Source of the DNA: Gigaspora margarita
Taxonomy: Eukaryota > Glomeromycota > Glomeromycetes > Diversisporales > Gigasporaceae
Length of the DNA: 64,000 nt
Direction: 5' to 3'
Assembly (NCBI GenBank): GCA_009809945.1
Contig: WTPW01000547.1
Coordinates: 281,680-345,679 of the forward strand
Notes under the pieces: generated by a model
What the model was told of the DNA's origin: nothing
The model's input: only the letters and a program-made list of their open reading frames with translations
Databases searched by the model: none
Made by a program: the position numbers and the translations under genes
Shown here: positions 43,690 through 55,215 of the stretch, in pieces
Numbering within the stretch: position 1 is the stretch's first letter
Layout of the letters: the number at the start of each line of letters is the position of its first letter

Positions 43690-45250
43690 TAACTCAAAAA
43701 TTTTGAGCATTCTGGTTACTAGACTCGGGTATAGGGACAATAGACTCGGTATACAAGTCCCTTAATCGATGATGAAAGTTTTCAAAATAAGTAACTTGAT
43801 TTTGCAAAGTTTTGATAGTCTGTTCCTGGTAGTTAAAGGTCTTGGCTTGTTCTTGAAGAAGAGTAATAATCTGGGCTTGTTGTCGAATCTGTTCCTGCAA
43901 AAGTTGAATCAGTTCAGCTGACTCCAGAACAGGAGAGGCAGTTTTGATGGGTGCAACACTAGTTGCCTCTAGTTCAGGAAGTGTAGTAGATTTATTGGGC
44001 TCGAGTGTTTCAGGTACAGAGAGAGTAGGTGGAGGAAGGATTTCTGTTTCTGGATCTGGAAGAGGGTGAGCTTCTTCATAGCATTCCTTGCACAAATTTT
44101 TATATTGTTGGAGTTCATCATTTGTTTTGACCATGGTACAGGATTCACAAAGGCATGCAGTTCCTGCAAAGTTTCTTCGTAAGTTTTCCATGGCTTTCCT
44201 TCTATCAAAGTTAGGATGACTCATATCAAAGGATTCAGCAAGAATTCGTTGTAATGTTTGTTCTTCTGTTTCTGTCAATTCTACATGGGTAGCTCTCATG
44301 ATGACATTTACCTCATCGTAGGTATAATCTTGATTAGATTGATCATCATACTGAGGTTCAAGAGCATGGGCAAGGTCTTCATTGCTTTCACCAATCTGGA
44401 TCTGGGCTAAACGGAAAATTTGGCTTTGGTTGAGGTCATAGCTGTGTCCGGCATTCCTGGAAGATTCGGTATAATGACGTACTCGGGTCTAGAGGTTATA
44501 ATTGGGGTTATATTCAACATCCTTGGCAGCTTTGTAAGCATAGAGGTGTTCAAGGTCACAAAATCGAACGTCCTCTCGACTAGAATTGAGTTTGATCATC
44601 TTGGATCTAATTCCTTGTTCTTTACAGAGTTTGCATTCGTTTAAGGTTCCTCTGCCTTCACAATTGGTAAAGAATTCAATGCTTCGGGGATCATCAAGCT
44701 CTAAAGCATGATGGAAGTCAATCCAGCATCCTTTACACACTATAGTTTGGTTCAATGGCCTAATCTCTTCAGGCTTCTTGGGTACTTTACATTTACAACA
44801 GTGGTGGGTGCGTAGAGGAGTAAAATAAGGGAGACGTTGGGCCTTTACTTCCTGAGGATCACAACCACATTCAAATCTCTAATTTTCTAATTTCTGGGTC
44901 ATTTGAGGACAGATGGCTCCGATATGTCCATATTGTCTACATTAATAGCATCGGTTTTCAGGGCAGTCTTTACATAATTGTCCTAGTTGAGAACAGGTTT
45001 TACAGATATTATGTTTAGGGGCCTGCCTAGGGCAATGAGCAGCAAGGTGCCCATAGCGATGACAAGGTAACATTCATTGTTAGGGCAGTCAGCATACAGA
45101 TGATTATAGGAGTAGCAATGTCCACATTTTTGGTTAGAGAAGGATGCACTGGGTCTGGGTCTGCGAGTAATAGTAGTCCAGGTGTTGGGTTCTGTATCTG
45201 CCATAAAAGCTTCTTTTGGACTAAGATACTCTTGTTCAAATTTTTTCAAA
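43690..45250 (-). pseudogene. Zinc-knuckle array and coiled coil between protease and RT
   Basis: Four consecutive CCHC-like units: CGHCYSYNHLYADC (45084-45126), a second of form CHRYGHLAAHC (about 45031-45075), CKTCSQLGQLCKDC (44963-45004) and CY-stop-CRQYGHIGAIC (44909-44950). Then further Cys pairs (ECGC, HHCCKC, CKGCW, CKLC, CLCESC, CKEC) to about 44080, a Pro/Glu-rich linker, and a Gln-rich coiled coil (LIQLLQEQIRQQAQI, 43740-43930). Frameshift near 45070; TAA, TAG and other stops. Zinc knuckles normally sit in Gag before the protease, and this element has one there as well. Confidence 0.7.
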
Positions 45251-45389
45251 TCTTTTTCATCAGTAAGGGTAGGTTGGGTAGGTAGAGGTTGTTTATTTTC
45301 ATATGTGGTAGGTACATGAATCTTTTTCTTATTCTAGCGAAGAGTATAAGCCTTGTTTTTCCAATTGTAGCTTGCATCTACTTTTTGTG

Positions 45390-45660
45390 ACCAGTCATTA
45401 CCTAAAAGTAATGAATAAGAAGTGGTATTCATAACTTCCACATCTAGAGGAATAGTGGTTTGGTTCCTTCAATTTCTATTGGAAGATTTTTAATAATTCC
45501 AAGAGGGCGAACAGAGGATCCAGCAGCAGAAACAATAAGGCTAGTAAAAGGGGCTTCAATTTTTAGTCCAAGTTCTTTTACAACTTGGTGAGAGATCATG
45601 CTGATAGCAGCTCCACTATCAATTACAGCATATTAAGGTTTTCCTTGAAGTTTGATATTA
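45390..45660 (-). pseudogene. Gypsy aspartic protease
   Basis: YAVIDSGAAISMIS with the catalytic DSG, then hydrophobic strand VVKELGLKI and IIKNLPIEIEG. Pepsin-like retroviral protease that processes Gag-Pol. A TAA stands just before YAV, where GKPQYAV (CAA) would be natural. Confidence 0.85.
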
Positions 45661-45779
45661 CATTTGACAGGGGTGGTATAGGTTGGAGTCTGGATCTGAG
45701 TTGATTTGGATTCTTGGGTCAAGTAACTAGCAAGAGAGGTACGTATAGATTCATTGACAAGGAAAGCTTTATTAACTGC

Positions 45780-48189
45780 TCATAAGTATAATCATTTGCA
45801 GTATCGATTGTATATACATCACGAGGGTAAGGAGTAGAAGAGCGATTCCTAGATCTGGATCGATCAGAGGATCGGTAATTTCGGTAATTTCTGTATCTAT
45901 CACATGATTGACTTCGGCTTCGGGGTCGATCATATCCAGAGCGGTTATTATTATAATTTCGGTCCCTGGATCGGCTTCGGTTTCTAGATCTGGATCTGTC
46001 ATAGGACTGGCTGTTTCTGGAAGAGTAATTATTACTTCGACCTCGGGATTGGTATCCTTGGTTGTACCTTTTGTTATCCTGGAATCGGGCATGACAATTT
46101 CAGATGAAATGTCCTTTTTGTCCACAATAGTAACAAGTGGCATTGGTAGCTCCTTGTTGGGGTCGGTCTTTATTTTGGTCAGAGTAATAGGCAGGANTAG
46201 GAGTAGGGGCAGCTTGNTTTTNAGCGAGATTAATACTAAGCTTAGNAATTTGTTCAGTAAGGCGCTCTATAGCTTTGTTGGTATCATTTGCATTATGGTC
46301 AGAGGTCATTATCCGTCCAGTTTCCCATTTGCATGCTTCAGCAATAGCATCATCCAAGGTTTCAGGTTCAGCAGCTTGGACATTCATAGCATATTCTGGG
46401 CGTAGTCCTTGGATAAAGAATTGAATCATGACAGGAGCAGGGAAGATTTCATTTGGGTCTACTCTTCCTCTGAGTCTTTTAAAGTGGCTAATGTAAGTAT
46501 CGACAGTGTCTGAGCCTTGTTTAATTTCAAAGAGTTGTTTTTGCCAAGTAGCTTTTTGTTTGGTAGTGCTAAATTTTTCTTTGAAAATATGGGTAAATCT
46601 AACAATATCATGATTCCCATGATCATTACTATGAAAAGTAGTTGGGGGTGCCTCAAGACTAGTAAGCCATTCTTGAGCATTGTCCTTCATATAAGCACAA
46701 GCAAGTTCTAGTTGGCAAGCAGGGCTCCAATGGTTAACTCTAGCAGCTCATTCGAATTCTTCTATCCAAGTTACAGGATCTTGGGTTCCATCACCACGAT
46801 AGAAGTCTATTTTCATAAGAGATTTTTCACCGCCTTGTCCCATAGCTTGGGCGAGAGCATTCATGGCATCAGCAGCAGCATTTAAAGCATCATTGGCCAT
46901 AGCTTCTTCAGGTTCTGGTTCTTCTACAGTGGCGTCTGATTCTGAATCTGAAAATCTGAGTTCTTCTGGGTTAGGTTCTTCAAGTTCTTCTTCGGTTTCA
47001 GCTAATTCTTCTTGGTTAGGATCTTCGATTGGTCTTTTGTTGAGGTCTTCTTCTTCTTCAGATGCTTCTTTTTCTGAGGTTTCTTCTTCTGATTCAACTA
47101 ATTCTTCATTGAGTTTTTCTTCTTGTTCTTGTAAATTTATTTCTTCGAAGTTTATTTCTTCTTTGGCTTCTTCTGGATAAGCTCCAACTATTCGAGGTTC
47201 AATAACTTCAACTTGGGGTAAGTGAATTTGGTTATCGATTTGAAGAGGAGGTAGATTAAGAGGAGTAGGTACTGGGAGTACTTTGACTATTTGGTGACCA
47301 GTGGGAGCAGGTTGTGGAATGAAAAGTTGTCAACGTAAAGAAGGTGTATTTAGAGGAGTAGTATTAGGAGTTGTATTAGCTTGGTATAGTTCATTTACAA
47401 CTGGTAATTGGGTGGTTACTGGTGGAGGAGTTCGTCAGAAATATTGTGCAGGATTAAGATTTTGGAGAAATCTTGGTAGTGGATTAGGAGGTGGAGTATC
47501 AGGTCGAGTAAGAGGTTGGTCGAGGCAAATTTCAGAGAAAGATGAAGAGGGAAGTGGAATGCGAGGAGGAAATTGGACTTGGGTAGTATTTTCGTCGTAG
47601 AGTAAGAGAGAAGATGTGTGAGAAGGTCCGGCAAAATTATCTAGATCTTCCGGTTCTAAGGTATGTATTGATCGAGTGGTAGGAGAAATTCTATAATCTA
47701 ACTCTTCGTCAGTTCCTTGAGTAATAGGAGAGAGATGATCAAGATTATTGATTACTCGGGCAAGGATTGGAGTAGAAATGGCAGGGGTTTCAAGATGGAC
47801 GTCAAAGGCGTTTCTTTCAAAGTCAGAGGGTAGAGTAGGGGCAAGAGTAAAACGGGTATTGGCACGAAGGAGAGCAGCAATAACTGCTAAAGGATCAAGG
47901 TGAGGGTTGTTGTATCTGCAGCTAAAAACAATGTCCCTAGCGGCAGCTTTAAGGGTATTGTAATCTCGAGGGAGAGTTAAAATAAAATGGGCATCAACCG
48001 TTTGTTGAGTATAGCGATAGGCAAAATGGGTAGTTCGGTATTTGTTCCAAAAGCGACGGAAGACTCGATAATATCCTGCAGGTGGGTAACAAAGGCGGTA
48101 ACTTGTATAACTTCAGTGGCAAGAGCAGAGGGGTGGTGAAGATCGTGAGTTTCGATTTGTTCTAAATGAATTTGATAAGCTCTACTCAT
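45780..48189 (-). pseudogene. Gypsy Gag with acidic, CCHC and RS-rich segments
   Basis: From MSRAYQIHLEQIE at 48189: helical N-terminal part with a frameshift near 48050; Pro-rich linker; a very acidic run (EEEEDLNKRP, EETSEKEASE) at about 46920-47180; the retrotransposon gag core (KIDFYRGDGTQDPVTWIEEF, then MIQFFIQGLRPEY) at 46390-46820; one zinc knuckle CYYCGQKGHFI-stop-NC (46092-46140); and an Arg/Ser dipeptide-rich tail (RSRSRNRSRSRDR) at 45820-46070. TGA stops at QYF-stop-R, SLR-stop-Q, EEFE-stop-AAR and HFI-stop-NC all fit CGA codons. Confidence 0.85.
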
Positions 48190-48583
48190 ATAAAAGGTCT
48201 AAGAGGTAAGCAATTTGAATTTTAATTTTTAAAGGACAAGAGAAAAAGGTTAGATACTAAGAGGTCTAAAATATACTAAGAAAAGGTAGGAAAATTTCAA
48301 ACTGGGTCTAAAAGAAAATAACTAATAACAATAACTAAACAAAAAGTGCTACAAAAGCAGAGGCTTCAAGTATGCCCTTCTGAACGAATCTTTTTCAATT
48401 CGACAGGAAAATACCAGTGCTACAAAAGCAAGAGGCTTCAAGTATGCCCTTCTGAACAAATCTTTTTCAATTCGACAGGTAAACCAAAAATAGTAATTTA
48501 ATAAGAGAAGAAAAAGACAAGAGAAATATCCTTGCAGATAGAAGAAAAAGGGTCTTAAGGGTTCCGGTTGTTTTTAATGATTT

Positions 48584-48599
48584 CCGCTAGAAGGCACCA
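48584..48599 (-). other. Primer-binding site
   Basis: On the minus strand TGGTGCCTTCTAGCGG, three bases inside the 5' LTR (spacer 48600-48602). The TGG start pairs with a tRNA CCA end. Confidence 0.75.
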
Positions 48600-48602
48600 A
48601 AA

Positions 48603-49021
48603 TGTTACAAGTGACTATTGCCTTCAATATAGTACTTGCAACACAACACACGGTGACAGGGATCTTGTAAGGGTCAGAGAAGATATGAAGCAGTGTGCAA
48701 GTAGGATATTACTTCACTAGAGTGGTTCGTTATATTTATTTATTAAGGGAGCAAGAGAGTATTTATTTGGCAAAGATATATTCTATTTATTTATAAGATA
48801 ATATTCAAGATAGATAACTATTCCTAAACATTAGGGGGAGAAGAGGAGAATCTGAGTCTGATGTGGGGGAGGGGGAAAAGCTAGGGTTTATATACATTTT
48901 GCAAAGCTAAATAAATACTAAATATAATATAATAATAAAACTATAAAATGGTAAAACTGTAAAACTGTAAAACTGTAAAACTGTAAAACTATGCTTTGGT
49001 CAAGCAACCTATTCTATAACA
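48603..49021 (-). repeat. 5' LTR (419 bp)
   Basis: Same as 39100-39582 but with four AAAACTGT units (48953-48984) instead of twelve. By eye about twelve other differences, all transitions, about five of them at CpG in one copy and TpG/CpA in the other. Confidence 0.95.
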
Positions 49022-49800
49022 ACAAGTTTACTTAGAGTAAGAAACTATGATCAATTAGTAAATTTGAGAATTATAGAAATTTGTATAATTTCATTAATCA
49101 AATTATATATTTTTTTTTAAAGTTTAGAGGCTGTGTGCTATGGCTGAGATTTTATTATGAGTTATAGTGGCATAATATTTGTTACATGAAAAAATAAGGA
49201 TACAACTATGCCAAATGGGTTCTTGTAGGGTTTTTCTGGTTCCCTGGATTTGCGATATAGTACACCATTGTGCTCGTGAGCTCTCATTCAAAATAGAGGA
49301 ACCAAGGTTACAGGTTTTGCACCCAACCAATCAGAAGCTACGATTACTGAACACAGATTTAACTCCAAAACATCATTAGTGGGATTTGAACTACCAATCT
49401 GCCACTTAGAGGTGACACCTTGACCACTTCTCTAAGGCACCACATTCTCATTAATAAAACTATATAAATTTCTATGATTCTCTAAATTTTACTAATTGAT
49501 CATAACTTTTTGCTCTAAGTAAACTTGTTTAGTACCAAAAAATACATCATATTAGTATATTTTATTTTATTTCCTTACAATTTGCATCAAAGATGCTTAA
49601 TTTTGAATTTTTGATAAAAATTTCCAAAATTAAGCATCTTTTCTTCAAATTTTAAGAAAAGTAAAAATAAAATATGCCAATTTGGTGTATTTTTTGGTGC
49701 TAAACAAGTTTACTTAGTGCAAGAAATTAGAATCAATTAGTAAAATTTCATGTAGAATAATATTTTTGATAATTTTATTAATAAAATTATACAAAATACT
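49022..49800. repeat. Hairpin MITE array right of gypsy element
   Basis: Continuation of the array at 38488-39099: 'caagtttactta' ends and 'tttctatgattctctaaatttt' inner arms, with a retroposon (49111-49443) inserted. Confidence 0.65.
49111..49443 (-). mobile_element. Short tRNA-headed SINE, minus strand
   Basis: Reading leftwards from 49443: A-box-like TGGTGCCTTAGAG, B box GTAGTTCAAATCC, then a body homologous to the first part of the 25215 element ('gattggttgggt', 'ttgaatgagagc', 'cccatttggca'), ending in a short A-run (49111-49118 as T on the + strand). About 330 bp: a standard-length SINE version of the family. Confidence 0.75.
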
Positions 49801-49856
49801 ATGATTCTCTAAATTTTAACTAATTGATTCAAACTTTGTGTTTTAGATAAACATGT

Positions 49857-50062
49857 GCATATATTATGAACCTGAACATGTTCATGAACCTTAAACTGAA
49901 CCTGAACTAAAATTTTTTTAAGTTCAAGTTCAGGTTTATGTTCAATAATTTTAAATTCAGGTTCAGTTCAGTATTGAACTTTTAGAGCAAATTCAGGTTC
50001 AGGTTCATTGAATCTAAACCTGAACCTTTATTGAACTAAACTGAACTTCGGAACCCTAATAC
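49857..50062. repeat. GAACCTGAAC-type palindromic repeat
   Basis: Arms rich in 'gaacctgaac' and 'gttcaggttca' around 49955. Same family at 38162-38320 and within the ends of the foldback element (30352-30560, 36210-36410). Confidence 0.65.
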
Positions 50063-50736
50063 ATATCCTATACATATCAACTATCTAACAAATTTAAAAA
50101 ATTATTGAATATAACAAATCAGATTTACTATATTTATTCAAAATAATGCATTAATATATATGAGCACTATTTCAAAAATTGCATTTTCTTAAAATAGATA
50201 GTTGGTTTTGAAATAACACCTATATGCATTCTGAAATAATGCATACCTATATACTAATATTTAAATAAATATATAAAAATAGGTAAAAATTAGACCTTTA
50301 TCTAAAATAATACCTATAAACATACTTAAAATAATGTGCATCTTCTTAAATAATACACAAATACAAATATACATTATTTTAAGTAAATATAGTATGTAAA
50401 TAATAATTAAAATAGTTTAAATATATACTAATTTTGATTATTATTTTAAATTAATAAAAACTAATATTAAAAAAGATTTACTAAAATGCACCTATAGTAT
50501 CACAGGCTAAATAAATCTTTACTAGTTAACTATCGAGTTCCTAATAGATCTCATATATTTGTATTAAGAAATATGCAAGATTGCCAGTATACTTTGTCTA
50601 AAAGTAACTAATTTGTCTTTAATTATAAACAGATCTTTGGTGCAAATAGGGCACTATTTGATAATATATATAGTGCAGATTGTATTGATATTAGTTACCC
50701 AATTGGTATCTTATTTGTAACTTATTGTTTACTATA
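50063..50736. other. AT-rich stretch, no gene seen
   Basis: Low-complexity 'aataatgcat' and 'ttaaataat' variants. A 'gatttactaaaatgcacc' motif near 50470 matches the ends of the MITE at 6960-7321. Confidence 0.5.
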
Positions 50737-50889
50737 TTATCCCTTAGATTGTAACATAGGCAAATTTGCTGTGTATTTTAAAAATTTAAATAAAATTTTA
50801 AATATTGATTTTAGCTATATTTTTTCTAAGTAAAAAATATACTTTGAGTTTTGTTTTAATAACTTTGTTATAAAATTTTTTTAAAATTA
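50737..50889. mobile_element. TIR element, left part (split by Helitron 2)
   Basis: Begins TTATCCCTTAGATTGTA and 'ggcaaatttgc'; the matching inverted end is at 58420-58468. Together with 58007-58468 it would form one element of about 615 bp interrupted by Helitron 2. Confidence 0.65.
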
Positions 50890-51522
50890 CTAGTTGTAAG
50901 ACCTGTCGTTAAATGACGGGTTATATTTAAACACATTTATTTAACTTAAAAATTAAGAAAGTAATATTTTAAGTATCTTAATAAATTTAATATGTTAATT
51001 AAGTCTGCTATTTAAGAGTAGTATATTATTTTATGAANATACATAATCATGAAATCAAATAGTACAGTAGATATAATTTTGTAAATACCAAAAAGGCAGG
51101 GTAAAGTTTTTAGCAAAAATTAAAAATTGCAATGACATTAGNTAGCATTATTTCATTTTTGGTATTCTTAATATTTAGATTTAGTGCCTGAAACTGCAAT
51201 TAAAATTGTAATTGCCATAATTAAAACAGGTTTTGATTGAGTTAAATAAATAAAATAAATGGTACAAATTTTTAGAATTGCATTATAATAATAAATTCAA
51301 AGATATTACATTATGTTTCATGAACTACTAACTAACAAATATAGTGTAAATATTAATATTGTAAAAAAAACGAACAAACAAAATAGTTATTGAATTTCAG
51401 TTTTTTTAGTAAATAGATAAGTATTGTAATTCTTATAATTATAATTAAAATGCTTCTAAGATGTAATAATTATACTAAATTCTTTAATTTTAGAGGAAAT
51501 ATAATGTAGCAAAAACTTTGAT

Positions 51523-51881
51523 NNNNNNNNNNNNNNNNNNNNNNNNNNNNNNNNNNNNNNNNNNNNNNNNNNNNNNNNNNNNNNNNNNNNNNNNNNNNNN
51601 NNNNNNNNNNNNNNNNNNNNNNNNNNNNNNNNNNNNNNNNNNNNNNNNNNNNNNNNNNNNNNNNNNNNNNNNNNNNNNNNNNNNNNNNNNNNNNNNNNNN
51701 NNNNNNNNNNNNNNNNNNNNNNNNNNNNNNNNNNNNNNNNNNNNNNNNNNNNNNNNNNNNNNNNNNNNNNNNNNNNNNNNNNNNNNNNNNNNNNNNNNNN
51801 NNNNNNNNNNNNNNNNNNNNNNNNNNNNNNNNNNNNNNNNNNNNNNNNNNNNNNNNNNNNNNNNNNNNNNNNNNNNNNNNN
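51523..51881. other. Assembly gap (359 N)
   Basis: Run of N within the Helitron 2 helicase. Long open frames across it are artefacts. Confidence 0.99.
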
Positions 51882-54800
51882 CGTGTACCATTACAAAGAC
51901 CTTCATTGGCATCAATATTTCGAAGTAGAATAATAGGTGATCCTACTTTCAATATTAATACATGAGGAGGTAATCCACTAAGTCTTAATGAATTGAGAAA
52001 TTCAGTTGAATAAATATCTTCCTGAGTTGGATTATACATAGCAGAGCTTTGATCTAAAGAATCTGCACTATAATATATCTTTTCTTCTCCAGGGAATTGT
52101 GAAAGAATATCTGAGTTAAGCATGTCTACTTCTGCATTGCATGGTGCTAAGATACTTCTTTCTACTATGTATGCTGAATTAAGTGCATTTGTTTGTAAAT
52201 TTGGATATACAAAATCAATCAAGCTCTGATAAGAATCACCATGTATTACAATACTCTGTGGCAGATTAATGTAGTTAGTATTTGGTTCGATTTCAGCTAT
52301 TTGTCCTTCACCAATTAAAAGTAGCCAGTTAGAAAAATTTCTTAACGAAGCAGCACTTGAAGCATCAACAACATTTAATGCAGTGCATAATCGCATGTTA
52401 ATTGTCAGCTTTCTAATTTTAACATACCGCCATAAATGTGAACTGCAAAAACTGGCATTAATAATATCTGCACGCCCTCCTTTTGGAACTACAGGAAGGA
52501 TTTGCCGATAATTGCCACCAAAAACTACTACTTTTCCACCAAATGGCAAACTTCCAAAGTTTTGGTCAACTGAGCTCATAATGTCTCTAAAAGTGCGATT
52601 AACTGCTTCAAATGCATGGCGATGCATCATTGGAGCTTCATCCCAAATAATGAGAGTAGCTTGTTTTATAAGTTCAGCAAGATCAGAATTAGCTGAAATA
52701 TTGCAAGTCGAATCTTCATTGAGCTCAAGTGGGATATTAAAGCGTGAGTGGGCTGTGCAACCTCCATCAAGTAATATAGAAGCAATTCCTGAAGATGCAA
52801 CTACTAAAGCAATATTTCTGTTTGTGCGAACTACGGCAAGAAGAAGATTGTAAAGGAAGGTTTTGCCAGTTCCTGCAGATCCATATATAAAAAAACATGC
52901 AGAAGTGCAAGTTTCAAGAGCTTGAATTATTTCATTAAAAATAGCATGTTGTTCAGAATTTAAGCAGCATAAAGTTTGTTCAATGAAATTTGTAAGAGTA
53001 GGTATATCATAGTTCAATTCCTCATTTAACAAAGTATTTCCAAATTCACGAACAACATCTGGACAAGGCATATTCGGAAAGTCTCATAGTAATTTGTTTT
53101 GCTGTAAAAGAATAGTTTCTAATCGAATTAATACTTCATTTTCAATTTCAGATTCAGTTAATTGTAAACTGGAATTTTGTGATTGCTGCCTTGTACTATA
53201 TAGGATATCATCAGTAAGAGCTACAATATGTTTTGCCCATAGTTGCACTGGTTTATATGGATGGCAGTTGGTTAAAATAATAGCAAATAAATGTTGAAGC
53301 TGACTGCCAGAATGTATTTTTGCTGCATCTTCTAAACATCGATCCCATTCATTATCATCTTGTAATAGTCCTAAANCTCNANAGGCATTTTTAAAAGTCG
53401 TNTGTACAACTCCATTTACAGTTCTCAAATGAGTAAAGGATTGAGCTCCTNGTACAGTACTTAANAATAAGCNCAAATAAAATCNTTCTCCAGCTCCTGG
53501 ATGAACAAAGTACATACGCCCAATCGAATTGCCTCTAATACGTGGATGCCATTTTTTTGATTTTCGATCAAAGACAAAGGCTTGAGGAAATTGAGAATAT
53601 GTATAATTACTTGCTAATATAGTAAAAGAAGGATTTCTATTAGCTTCAAACCAAGCTGTTAGGGTTGTATTTTCATTTTCTGCACATTGTCGGATTGCTT
53701 CAAGTGATTCATTGTCAGCAAAAGTAACTAAATAACACCCAGGAAGATGTACAACTAAGCGAACAATATCTGGTGATTCTCTATGCATTTTAAAATGCAT
53801 TATTCGCCAAAATGATTCAGATGCTGAAATATAGCGTGCATCAATATACTGTCTAATTTCATCAACTAATTCTGCATTTTGTGTATCTGAATTACCACTA
53901 TTGCTAATTGTTACAGTTGCTCTATCATGCCCTTTGTACACATATTTAAAAAGAAATTTAACTGCACGTACTGAAGAGCAAATCTTAACATTTATATGAC
54001 ATTGATATTTTTACATAGGTAGAGATTATGTGGTATGACCCAACAGTTATCAAGTGGAACACCTTTCACTTGTACTATACGTTCATCAAATCGTTGGCGA
54101 TAGACTGGATAACCATCATTATTTTGACATGTTGTAGGTTGAAAGGTTTTTGGATACATCTTTGAGCACTTTCCATCACGCATGCATGGAGCATTCATAT
54201 TACTTGGTCCACAGGGTCCATGCATCATACATTTTGCTACAATTTCATACTCTTCGGGGTATATAAGTGGATTAGGAATCTCTGCTGAAACAATATGATC
54301 AAACTCTTCACTTGTATGAGATTTGTCCTCTGGAGCTAAAATGAACAACATATGTGCATGAAGTAGACCACGCATTTGTGCTTCAATGACGTAAATATAT
54401 CCAATTACTTGACCAAATATTCTAGCTTTAACAATATCGTTTAGTAGTGCAGTTAGCTTTAACCGAAATACACATGCACAGAGATCAGAACGGTCTTGTG
54501 CTGTTTGACCGGATAATAGTTCTGCTTGAATCTCAGGCCATTTTGGGTTGCAAGTCATTGTTATAAAAAGATCCGGTTTGCCCAACTAACCAAAAATTGT
54601 CATAGCATCTTGGTACAATTGTTTCATATGTCGTGGGCCTCCAATAAAGCTTGAGGGAAGTATAATACGACAACCAATACGAAGATTTTCAGGTAATTCA
54701 TCACTTGTTGTTAGTGCATCTTGAATTCCACTATACAATTCAGAACGGATAGTTTTTTTGGTTGCATCTTAGGTAATTTAATCGACTTTGTTCAATACAT

Positions 54801-54939
54801 GCATAGGAATCAACAATATACTGCTGAAAAAGATGGCCAGCTCTGTGTAAAGCAAATACTTCATCTGTATTTTGCATTCGTAACTGCAGACGATATGCAT
54901 AGTACTGCATTATTGATACATTAGTTCGTGGTGTACCAT

Positions 54940-55215
54940 NAGTTATTGAGTCATCTTCATGAATATTGCCTAAATTATCACTTGTTGGAAGTAGTTGTTC
55001 ATGGTCTTTTAAAAAAATAATGGAATTCCATACAGATTTACTATGAGAAAATGTAATATAAAAAACTATAGCTTAGTAAATTTTGAAATATAGTAAAGAC
55101 CTACCATCAGTTATTAATTCATCTTCATATATGTTGTCTAAATTATTACTTGATAAAAGAATTTCTTCATGGGCTTTTAGAAAAATATTGGGATGCCATC
55201 CAGATTCACTATAAG
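54940..55215 (-). repeat. Partial tandem duplication inside Helitron 2 Rep
   Basis: 54945-55045 and 55105-55215 are diverged copies of the same about 110-bp coding block ('agttatt..tcatcttcat', 'taaattatcacttg', 'catggtctttta'). A 60-base AT-rich insert separates them. Confidence 0.6.

Larger units (their letters stand above)
39100..49021 (-). mobile_element. Complete Ty3/gypsy LTR retrotransposon
   Basis: 9.9 kb on the minus strand, with two LTRs, primer-binding site, polypurine tract and gag, protease, extra zinc-knuckle region, RT, RNase H, integrase and a 3' accessory ORF. It interrupts a hairpin-MITE end 'gctaaacaagtttact': left flank ends ACAA (39096-39099), right flank begins ACAA (49022-49025), so 4 bp are duplicated (or 5 if one end base is assigned differently). 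Coding frames hold about eleven TGA, five TAA/TAG and several frameshifts. Confidence 0.95.

Noticed and set aside
45908..46405. Plus-strand frame of 165 codons over the Gag tail
   Set aside because: Antisense of the RS-rich Gag region; no conserved domain, contains ambiguous bases.
46863..47180. Plus-strand Ser-rich frame of 105 codons
   Set aside because: Antisense of the Glu-rich Gag segment; codon complement of GAA/GAG runs.
51470..51928. Open frames crossing the N gap, and likewise at 62883-63461
   Set aside because: Created by N runs, which contain no stop codons.
55046..55104. Spliceosomal intron in Helitron 2 Rep
   Set aside because: A 60-base AT-rich insert with possible GT and AG ends lies between two duplicated coding blocks, but the donor site is non-canonical and the duplication explains it as well.
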